DNA from: Dunaliella salina
Taxonomy: Eukaryota; Chlorophyta; Chlorophyceae; Chlamydomonadales; Dunaliellaceae
Direction: 5' to 3'
Assembly (NCBI GenBank): GCA_002284615.2
Contig: MU069561.1
Span: forward strand, 170,577 to 185,596
DNA: 15,020 nucleotides
Each line of letters starts with the position of its first letter. The stretch's first letter is position 1. The translations under genes and the position numbers were made by a program. The notes under the pieces are model-generated. The model saw only the letters and a list, made by a program, of their open reading frames with translations, ran no database searches and was not told the origin of the DNA. This document shows positions 10,812 to 15,020 of the stretch, one piece after another.

Positions 10812-13800
10812 CGTTGTCGTTGTTGTTGTTATTGTTATGCATTGTTCATGATAGGGACACAATGATGTCCCGCAGAACTCAGCAAAAATACATGCACACA
10901 AGACAAGGGCCGCCTCCAAAGGGAGAACGGCTAGACAAGAGGCCAGCGGCAATGTTTGCACCTCATTCAAGGGCAAGGACATCAAGGAAGGCAAGGGGGA
11001 ATGGAGCAAAGGAATTTCGGGAAGTAACGGGACAGGACAGCTGCTTCCAGGTAAGACAATAGCTCCCTTAGTTCTACTTAGCAAGCTAAAAAGGACACAC
11101 CGGATCAGTTGTGTTCCCAATTCTGCAAGTTAAAAAGGACGCTGCGGTTCAGTTGCGTTCCCAATTCCTAAGCATATGGGCCTTGAAGTAATGTATGAGC
11201 ACACTATCCACTAGCCATATTAACTGTGGCACTGCACATTTGCTGTGCAGTGGAGCTCTTGATTTCAACAACTTTAAGTTGTAGGTCAGAGTCCAACCTG
11301 GAAAACATTCACTCACAAAAGGTGCCGTTGAGGTTGCTTGCAAAGCAAATGATTTCATCACAAGCTGTGGAGTAGCTGACTTCACCAGGACAAGTAAAGC
11401 TCTTTGCCAGAATGGGTTCACGCTTAGGGGCAAAGTTCTTAACTGGCCGTTATGGAAACTGTCCCTCCAACTTATAGCTCCATTCTTAGGAGACAGGAGG
11501 GGAAAATTTGAGAAATTCTCTGGTCTGTGCGGGTCGTCCCCATGGCTGGTTGACCTAAGTATGGCCAACTGCACTTAAAGGCTCTGCATCAACCACTGTG
11601 CATGCCCTGAGCATACCAAATATGTTTTTATGTCCCAAGCTTGGAGTTGGAGGATGTTGCACCATGCAGCGATGACATGTAGTTTCTGGTTCATTTCTCA
11701 TTTGGAAATTGGTGGAACAAGCCTGGTTTGCAGCAATAAGGTGGCAGTTGAATGAAGATGCTGCAATCGAAGCATTGAAGATGGCGATGGAGACTGAAGG
11801 CTCTCTCGGGCCATTTCCTTACTTGATGGTGGGAGGTTTTCTCTGAATCCTATTTTTTTTCTTTCTTCTCTTTCAGCATAATCAGCAAAAGATCAAAAGG
11901 GAGGTATGGTGGCAGTGCATGAGTTCGACTAAGAAAATCCGAGTCAGTCTAAAAAGCAAAAAAATTGATTATACCAACGCTTATCTTTGTTAACGAGCTC
12001 GAAGTAAAACTGGTCCTCATTCAACATGCAAGAGAGCCATTAGCAACAGCAAAGCAACATCTTATGAGTTGAGGACGTCTCAATTTATAGATTTGTGCTC
12101 TCACTGCCTACACATTAAGTTCTCTGTTTACATTGCTGGTTCTCAATTGTGGTAGTTACACATGTAACCTCCCACTTTGGGGTGCAGGAATGTGTGTGAC
12201 AAAGTTCTTCCCATGCACGCACACAAGGTTGTCTTGACAAGTCATGTAGAGTGCTGTATTCCTGATAATTTCATAGCATGCAATGTTTGTGATAAGTTGC
12301 ATGAAAGTGATCTCAAATCTCAGGTCTCAGAGTCTCCTTCAATCATGCACAGCTACCTCGTATTAATTGGCTTTTCCTGCTTGTTTGATTTGATGGTGTT
12401 CATTAGTGCACCCAATCCAATGGTTAGGGGTTCTTGTTTCGAAAGAATTTCATTGAAGGTGAACAGACCCAGTGGCCAATAAGGTCAAGATTCCGGCCAT
12501 TTTTAATGGGAAAGAAACTAGGGGCGATGATTTATGAATTTGTTGGATGCTTGCACTGTATATGAGGGTTGCAAGTAAAGAGCTTGATATTGGTCATTCT
12601 GGATCATCGAGGGCATGTCCCTGCTGAGGACATGGGGAGTAGCTGAAAAGTAATCATAGAAGTACAAGAAAAGCAAAATCAGGAATTGTGAGACAATGAA
12701 AGCATAGCTGACAAAAAAAGGCAGAGCACATGAAGGAAATCTTGACAGGTCCGCAGAAGAGGTCCGATAACAGAACAACAAAAAAGGCAGAAAACAAGCT
12801 GATAGGTCTGTGGAGGCTTCAAGAGAGAAAACTGGTTTGAAGTTGCATGAGCGGCAAAGATGATAAGCCACACATCTCATTTGCCTGCGAAAACGTCATG
12901 AGATATGTTGATCCCAATTTCGCCCTCTCCAGCCTTCTTCCTATTTCCCTCCCAAGTACGACATGGAAAGGGAAGGGCAAGATTTTATGTGCCGTGGATT
13001 TTTGAGGTTGAACGGTGTCTTCACAACGTCTATCATTGTCATGAAATAACTTTGCTTGGCCTGAATGAAAACTAATAAAGAACAAGGGGAAAATAGCATA
13101 TTTTGCAAAGGAGGCCACATGAACCTCCTCTCACATATTTGTCACCAACCCTTCAGTTGAGTAGAACATAAATCAGGCTGCTTGATGGGTCAGTCAAAAG
13201 CAGCATATCTCCAAGCTTTGATTCCTGCATGAGAAATCGTGCCCAAATTTGGCACCGTCTACAGCCATACACTACACTGAGCATGGTGCAAAAGACGTCT
13301 CGACAGATTTGATGTCAGAAGGGATCAACTGGCAAAGTTTCCATGCAAGCTCTTTCTCATGTCTTTTTCTTAAATCCAGCCATGCCAACTACTCTATTTC
13401 AATGTCACATTTTCCCGTTAGGTAGAAAATATGGACCCAAATTACCTTCAGATGGCCTCAGATCACCCTGGAATCGGCCTGCAACTGAACCCTTTAGTTA
13501 TTTTTGTCAAATAATGTCTTAGCCCAAATTGTGTTTTTGGACTTTTTGTTGACCATGCCCGCAATCCTGCGTATTTAGAATGAGGACAAATGGTGATCCA
13601 GAAATGTCCTTTTTGGCTCCCCTGAAACTTGATAACCCTTTCTCCAAGGTAGATGGTCAAAGTTTCAGTAACTCTTGCCGAGTCCCAATTTGTGTCAACT
13701 TTATCCATTTGTTCCTTACTAAGAGTCAACTTATTTGGTAAGGTGGGGTTTTCTATGGAGAATGATGGAGGAAGCCAAGGTCCATGCCCCCGGCAAATTA

Positions 13801-14691
13801 GACATGCTTATCCCGACTGGCACCTCTTACACGTTAAAGGCATAGACCAATCTTGAAAACTACCAGCTGGGGTGCAACTACACTGGGAGCAGGCAAAAAA
13901 GAACCTGTTTGCACTCCAGATAAGCTCTGATAAGCTCTGATATGATGTGGTGTCAACAGAGGAAGGTTGAACAAGTATCTGAGCATCAACTTATACATTT
14001 TGAGAACCTCATATTGCTATGCAGTAGCCAAGCCACCAAATTCTGCTTGGTTCCCCACTAGCACCCCTTCCTTGAGCCCTCGGTCAATGGAATGCAGCAG
14101 TCCTGAATGAAGCAAAAGCCCTAATGAAGGCTTCTTCAGACTGAAATGTGTATCAACTCTGCAATCTTTCATGTTGGAGCATTAAGTGACATGTCCAGAT
14201 TACCTTCTGAGGTGTTAAGGTAGCCTCAGCTGCATGGCACCTCTTGCTGCTGGTGATGTTCAATACATGTTTGTAATGGCAAGTTAACATTACATAGCCC
14301 AAGCAGGAAGCCTTGCTTTATGGGTAGCAAGTGGTGTAAACCCAAGAGGACTGCAAGACAGGCTGGTAAACAAGGCCAGGTTAAGACGAGACAGAGTAGA
14401 GAAAGGAGGGAGGGAATTTACCCATGTTTCTCAAGGTCTGACCTGCTTGCAGCAGCCGTCATTTCCTGCATGTGCACTGAACAATTGAGAATTTCTCCCC
14501 ATAAATGGACTTGTTTGAGAACTTTGGGGGCAAAACAGATTTGCACACCTTCTCACTTTGCGCAGGCAAGCACACAGAAGCACACGGCTTGTATGACATC
14601 ATCATTCCCTGGAGGTCGAAAGTCCTTGGGCCTGGCAGCCTTTCCCTTTTTGAGTCAATTTCCTGCTTAGCAGTCTGCCTGGATGACATGG
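701..14691 (+). CDS. NB-ARC/TPR STAND-type protein with charged Ala-rich N-terminus, partial at both ends
   Basis: Twelve exons were joined by eye: 701-1354, 2412-2499, 2967-3134, 3376-3461, 4153-4530, 8119-8371, 8904-9089, 9239-9429, 9657-9796, 9913-10119, 10345-10499 and 14566-14691. Every junction keeps phase, ten introns are GT-AG and one is GC-AG. The result is 877 codons without a stop. Numbering from the first codon at 701, the order is: charged Ala-rich repeat (about 45-210), Pro-rich linker (219-247), NB-ARC nucleotide-binding part (248-458), ARC/winged helix (459-545), helical bridge (546-670) and kinesin-light-chain-type TPRs (about 671-877). NB-ARC proteins are switch ATPases of the STAND class, and TPRs usually form the sensing or docking surface. 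Here the P-loop lysine, Walker B aspartate and sensor arginine are all replaced, so ATP hydrolysis is doubtful. No start or stop codon was found, so both ends lie outside the window or in exons I missed. The exon model is an inference without transcript support. Confidence 0.78.
980..1110 (+). repeat. 42-bp coding minisatellite (14-residue unit)
   Basis: Three nearly identical units, each with gcagcagctgcagcaatgaa followed by a gaagcaaagggaggaa-type stretch, and more diverged copies on both sides inside exon 1. Unit length is a multiple of three, so copy-number change would not shift the frame. Confidence 0.85.
1355..2411 (+). other. Intron 1
   Basis: GT-AG, about 1.06 kb, gtaaat donor and a strong pyrimidine-rich acceptor. 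It contains the compound GAC/GAT microsatellite. The modest open frames at 1410-1997 lack recognisable motifs and are not called. Confidence 0.7.
2108..2210. repeat. Compound (GAC)n(GAT)n microsatellite
   Basis: About 100 bp of trinucleotide repeat inside intron 1, beginning with GAC units and changing to GAT units, consistent with expansion of two adjacent arrays. Confidence 0.97.
2412..2499 (+). CDS. Exon 2: Pro/Ser/Thr linker
   Basis: A clear polypyrimidine tract and ctgcag acceptor precede 2412, and the donor G|gtagag is at 2500. It enters in phase 0 and leaves one base (G), which pairs with GG at the start of exon 3 to make a Gly codon. The 29 residues (PLPLPPTNASNSSKAPATFQ, then LPPTDPLYT) are a low-complexity, probably flexible linker between the helical repeat and the NB-ARC domain. 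The last residues lead into TGRDEDAE, which resembles the FxGRE-type motif that opens NB-ARC domains. A short unconserved exon like this rests mainly on phase and splice sites. Confidence 0.7.
2500..2966 (+). other. Intron 2
   Basis: GT-AG, 467 bp, starting gtagag and ending ccgcag. I see no repeats or other structure of note. Confidence 0.7.
2967..3134 (+). CDS. Exon 3: NB-ARC start and P-loop with Arg in place of Lys
   Basis: Acceptor ccgcag ends at 2966 and donor CCAG|gtatgt is at 3135. The exon enters with two bases, leaves one, and has 55 full codons. It opens with GRDEDAEIL, the GRE-like entry motif of NB-ARC, followed by a helix (LMLYLLELFRDHR). Then comes a beta strand AICVS running into the P-loop GSTGVGRLTL (residues 279-288, bases 3059-3088). 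The family consensus is GxGGVGKTTL, so the spacing is exact, but the catalytic Lys is Arg285 (CGC at 3077-3079) and the following Thr is Leu286. The helix after the loop (CLDLGARIH) is as expected. Assignment to NB-ARC is firm in context with exons 4-6; activity is doubtful. Confidence 0.85.
3376..3461 (+). CDS. Exon 4: NB-ARC second strand (VVDLRDV)
   Basis: Acceptor ttgtag ends at 3375 and donor ATG|gtacgt is at 3462. Entry with two bases completes an Ala codon with exon 3, and exit is phase 0, giving 28 full codons. The peptide AGSRVVDLRDVRSMDGALRR continues into LCGVLDMSM. It matches the NB-ARC segment after the P-loop helix, usually written as (F)P(D)GvyfvDLR(D)v followed by an amphipathic helix. 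It is short, but it lies in the right order and phase between the P-loop and Walker B exons. The other two frames contain stops. Confidence 0.8.
3462..4152 (+). other. Intron 4
   Basis: GT-AG, 691 bp, gtacgt donor and cacag acceptor. It holds a duplicated 39-bp segment (3567-3605 and 3711-3749). Open frames across it on both strands have no recognisable motifs. Confidence 0.75.
3567..3749. repeat. Direct repeat of about 39 bp, offset 144 bp
   Basis: 3567-3605 (starting gtgtgcagtgtagatgcccg) recurs at 3711-3749 with few substitutions, and both copies are followed within about 40-60 bp by ctcctttgaag or cctctttgaag. This suggests a decayed tandem duplication of a roughly 145-bp unit. Confidence 0.8.
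4153..4530 (+). CDS. Exon 5: NB-ARC Walker B, sensor 1 and GxPL motif
   Basis: Acceptor gcacag ends at 4152 and donor CAG|gtgaag is at 4531; phase 0 at both ends, 126 codons. Motifs in order: hydrophobic strand GPMLLLLANVEGV (family LLVLDNVE), where the Walker B Asp is Ala360 (GCA at 4234-4236); helix SFKELIVKVAEEA; sensor-1 strand IVLITSVVPV (family ILLTSRVPL), where the Arg is Val392 (GTT at 4330-4332); the segment YTLERLSPSAGQQLL, equivalent to the yxLxpLsxeeAxxLL stretch; and LCLGMPLLIRLIGEAL, equivalent to GLPLAL (Gly438). This is the clearest domain evidence in the window. If intron 5 is retained, the frame ends at 4597-4599 after 23 more residues. Confidence 0.9.
4621..4709. repeat. 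13-bp perfect inverted repeat
   Basis: gcaacttgaacca at 4621-4633 is the exact reverse complement of 4697-4709. It encloses 63 bp. No target-site duplication is evident, so a MITE is possible but not shown. Confidence 0.7.
4714..4732. repeat. 7-bp stem hairpin
   Basis: gtgatct, a five-base loop, then agatcac: a perfect small stem immediately after the 13-bp inverted repeat. Confidence 0.55.
4846..4911. repeat. Imperfect tandem repeat, 40-bp period
   Basis: ggaagaagtc at 4846 and 4886, each followed by agttga(a/g)tcggttaga; copy 1 carries five extra bases between the two blocks. It is intronic. Confidence 0.75.
5795..5905. repeat. Cluster of AT-rich palindromes
   Basis: It includes a perfect 18-bp palindrome agatatactagtatatct (5795-5812), agtatatact (5841-5850), the stem aaggct/agcctt (5858-5871) followed by a T run, and atactagtat (5896-5905). 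It could be the end of a hairpin-forming repeat element or simple AT-rich drift. Confidence 0.65.
5947..6044 (+). pseudogene. Decayed copy of the end of exon 5 with its splice donor
   Basis: ttggggatg(t/c)ctctgctcat is shared with the GMPLL-coding part of exon 5 (from about 4464). caggtgaaggccgca, spanning the exon 5 donor, is repeated exactly at 6027-6041. The first part still encodes SLGMSLLMRLVG. About 10 extra bases then shift the frame, and the tail resumes in the original frame as ARASQQMNTQ before the copied donor. It must come from a duplication that included exon and intron bases, not from a processed RNA. No usable acceptor or full exon is seen, so it is a relic. Confidence 0.8.
6528..6612. 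repeat. TGCA/CACA simple repeat
   Basis: Two copies of a unit like cacacatgcatacacattca, then an atgc tetranucleotide run (about 6569-6588) and two acattcacaag-type units. Low-complexity intronic sequence. Confidence 0.85.
8119..8371 (+). CDS. Exon 6: ARC1/ARC2 winged-helix part of NB-ARC
   Basis: Acceptor ctcacag ends at 8118 and donor CAG|gttagt is at 8372. Entry is phase 0, matching exon 5, and one base is left over; 84 full codons. After a short loop (DVPQAPPGGD) a helix leads to PLPQQAHLKLLAVFPSTF, the signature L..L.vFp..F of the NB-ARC winged helix. Next are helix DGAKDVLG, ASDVLAFLGKHRLV and VYSLHTA. LHT (539-541) sits where MHD or LHD is usual, keeping the His but with Thr for the Asp that contacts nucleotide. 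No segment of the ARC region appears to be missing between exons 5 and 6, although the intron is 3.6 kb. Confidence 0.88.
8372..8903 (+). other. Intron 6
   Basis: GT-AG, 532 bp, gttagt donor and tacag acceptor. The open frame at 8671-8991 crosses into exon 7 in another frame and shows no motif. Nothing else is seen. Confidence 0.7.
8904..9089 (+). CDS. Exon 7: helical segment after the winged helix
   Basis: Acceptor tgtacag ends at 8903. Two bases complete a Val codon with exon 6, so the protein runs SLHTAVRAPLLES, as expected for the helix after the MHD position (family LHdlVRaFl). There are 61 full codons. TRFAAHIFKSLDNLAAQYY and the later REHAADLTRAFELA match the helical region linking the ARC domain to TPRs in NB-ARC-TPR proteins (family E..NLraAleyA). 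A second acceptor, gaatcag ending at 8927, is in the same phase and would drop eight residues; I prefer 8904 because VRAPLL continues the conserved helix. The donor at 9090 is GC (GCAG|GCAAGT), and only this donor gives a phase that fits exon 8. Confidence 0.8.
9239..9429 (+). CDS. Exon 8: helical bridge ending in a repeated splice donor
   Basis: Acceptor gaacag ends at 9238; the first two bases complete Gly with exon 7. There are 63 full codons and exit is phase 0. The peptide includes LLPLILTVDSEIADLLLRAA and later HEHCQDKQELLAAALYIQ, all predicted helix, in the position of the first divergent TPR-like helices before the clear TPRs. I see no exact motif in it. The donor CAG|gtttgt at 9430 is the first of four nearly identical donors spaced 21 bp apart, and use of any of them keeps the frame (see the repeat at 9417-9500). 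Confidence 0.78.
9417..9500 (+). repeat. 21-bp tandem repeat (four copies) of the exon 8 splice donor
   Basis: The unit cttg(t/c)atattcaggtttgtg is present four times in a row, giving donors CAG|GTTTGT at 9430, 9451, 9472 and 9493. The period is exactly 21 bp, and no stop occurs before the fourth donor. Each later donor would therefore add seven residues (VCGLHIQ, VCVLHIQ, VCGLYIQ) to the bridge helix. Copies differ by only one or two bases, so the expansion is probably recent. Confidence 0.95.
9657..9796 (+). CDS. Exon 9: TPR
   Basis: Acceptor atttgcag ends at 9656 and donor CG|gtgagg is at 9797. Entry is phase 0, exit leaves two bases, 46 full codons. SIKAFDAAAKAFDLMKQVKG is the B helix of one TPR. 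HPHTASCLFAMAENLRRQYR is the A helix of the next, with the HPxTAxxLxxLAxxLxxxG spacing of kinesin-light-chain TPRs. It joins exon 10 to make RYEDAEPLFREAVELR. Confidence 0.87.
9913..10119 (+). CDS. Exon 10: kinesin-light-chain-type TPRs
   Basis: Acceptor gattcag ends at 9912 and donor gtgagt is at 10120. One base completes Arg with exon 9, two are left over, and there are 68 full codons. YEDAEPLFREAVELREEAVG is a textbook B helix of the 42-residue TPR class. A divergent A helix (RTHDYIRHLGWCLYDFGHFD), a second B helix (AHSFDQDALAGLKEILG) and AEHPSTLQ, the start of the next A helix, follow. Such repeats stack into a superhelix that binds peptides or proteins. Confidence 0.9.
10345..10499 (+). 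CDS. Exon 11: kinesin-light-chain-type TPR
   Basis: Acceptor gtctgcag ends at 10344 and donor G|gtgggt is at 10500. One base completes Gln with exon 10, one is left over, 51 full codons. The A helix from exon 10 continues as AMHDVACDE. The B helix is SVEEALFRKAYEGRLSAQG, and the next A helix is HHATLSTLNNLARCLNRQ. The last codon is completed as Gly by exon 12, giving the usual RQG turn. If the intron is retained the protein ends at once (GGFGWK then stop at 10517-10519). Confidence 0.88.
10663..10837. repeat. (GTT)n microsatellite with two unresolved bases
   Basis: About 175 bp of GTT repeat with a few interruptions (GTC, ATT). N occurs at 10746 and 10748. A long perfect array with Ns near its middle suggests an assembly join or collapsed length. 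Confidence 0.97.
11081..11168. repeat. 44-bp tandem duplication
   Basis: Two adjacent copies, each beginning gcaag(c/t)taaaaaggac and ending cagttg(t/c)gttcccaattc. They differ at several bases in the middle. Intronic, with no coding role seen. Confidence 0.9.
13921..13943. repeat. Short tandem repeat of gataagctct
   Basis: Two perfect 10-bp copies followed by a partial third (gatat); a minor intronic repeat. Confidence 0.8.
14566..14691 (+). CDS. Exon 12 (last seen): one complete 42-residue TPR
   Basis: Acceptor tttgcgcag ends at 14565 and the strong donor ATGG|gtgagt is at 14692. It enters with two bases and leaves one, so it is 126 bp, exactly 42 codons between phase-1 introns. With the G from exon 11 it reads GKHTEAHGLYDIIIPWRSKV, then LGPGSLSLFESISCLAVCLD and DMG. 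This aligns position by position with the GKYEEAEPLYREALEIREKVLGxxHPxTLxSLNNLAxxLxxxG pattern. The TPR match and the phase fit tie it to exon 11 despite a 4.1-kb intron. The donor implies further exons after the window; none is convincing in 14692-15020. Confidence 0.8.
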
Positions 14692-15020
14692 GTGAGTACT
14701 TATTTCAACAAGTAGGAAACATGAAAATACTTTCATTTTGTGCACATGCATGTTTAAACGAACTTGAAACATGCAACCATGCGTCAAATCTGCTGCTGGT
14801 TCAAGCAAGCAGATGTTATTGGATATTGAGCGACAAACAATTCATTCCTCTCTCCTGAGTGGTTTGTCATTTCTTGCATAGGACCTGGAATGACATGACA
14901 CCTTGTACACAAGCATATCCCAAATGCTTTTGCATTTTGAAAGCTTTTTTGTAGTGCTCAGATGGACTCTAGGTGATTGATTGAGTGAGCCTTAATCAAT
15001 TGAAGACATCCTCTCCCTCC
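14692..15020 (+). other. Start of intron 12
   Basis: It begins with a strong gtgagt donor. A pyrimidine-rich ttgcatag acceptor at about 14880 would give a stop within a few codons in the required phase, so I do not call an exon. Nothing else is seen. Confidence 0.5.

Larger units (their letters stand above)
10500..14565 (+). other. Intron 11 (4.1 kb)
   Basis: gtgggt donor and gcgcag acceptor, fitting phase 1 at both sides. It holds the GTT microsatellite and a 44-bp tandem duplication. I searched it for additional 42-codon TPR exons and saw none. Reverse-strand open frames at 11149-11574 and 12518-12880 have no recognisable motifs. Possible alternative exons at 10641 and 11734 are weak. A gene boundary inside this stretch is unlikely given the TPR and phase match of exon 12. 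Confidence 0.6.

Noticed and set aside
10882..11050. Possible exon with an acceptor-like cgcag and a strong gtaaga donor
   Set aside because: In the phase required after exon 11 it meets a stop after about 19 codons. The open frames are basic low-complexity peptide unlike TPR.
10536..11120. Reverse open frame of 194 codons rich in Thr, and poly-Asn, poly-Leu or poly-Cys frames
   Set aside because: They are translations of the GTT microsatellite, including ambiguous bases.
11149..11574. Reverse-strand open frame of 141 codons
   Set aside because: No motif of a known family seen, no supporting splice or promoter context, and such a length is expected by chance over a 4-kb intron.
12518..12880. 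Reverse-strand open frame with hydrophobic stretches
   Set aside because: Hydrophobicity comes from T-rich sequence read in reverse; no start context or family resemblance.

Overview
The window looks like intron-rich nuclear DNA from a eukaryote. One multi-exon gene runs on the plus strand across almost its whole length and is incomplete at both ends. I could follow twelve exons from 701 to 14691. All eleven exon junctions agree in reading phase and together give 877 codons. Introns run from about 116 bp to about 4 kb and carry long microsatellites (AC, GAC/GAT, GTT). Moderate GC, long simple-repeat-filled introns and an NB-ARC plus TPR protein would fit an alga. Brown algae are known to have NB-ARC-TPR receptor candidates, and some green algae have NB-ARC genes. 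I cannot name the species, and other intron-rich protists are not excluded.

Layout. Positions 1-700 hold an AC microsatellite and sequence that is probably intron or upstream DNA. Exon 1 (701-1354) encodes a highly charged, Ala-rich helical repeat with a 14-residue period. Exon 2 (2412-2499) is a Pro/Ser/Thr linker. Exons 3-5 (2967-4530) encode the nucleotide-binding half of an NB-ARC domain. Exons 6-7 (8119-9089) encode the ARC/winged-helix part and its helical exit. Exon 8 (9239-9429) is a helical bridge. Exons 9-12 (9657-14691) encode kinesin-light-chain-type TPRs, which continue beyond the last exon seen. Intron 5 (3.6 kb) contains a decayed copy of the end of exon 5. Intron 11 (4.1 kb) contains a long GTT repeat and a 44-bp tandem duplication.

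The protein reads as a STAND-class NB-ARC-TPR protein, the architecture of ligand-sensing switch ATPases: a helical N-terminal effector or scaffold region, a central nucleotide switch and C-terminal TPR sensor repeats. The switch looks degenerate. The Walker A lysine is Arg, the Walker B aspartate is Ala, the sensor-1 arginine is Val and the MHD motif is LHT, yet the long multi-exon frame is open. This suggests a nucleotide-switch pseudoenzyme rather than a dead gene. A second notable feature is a 21-bp tandem repeat at the end of exon 8 that copies the 5' splice site four times in frame. I found no second gene, RNA gene or recognisable transposon on either strand.
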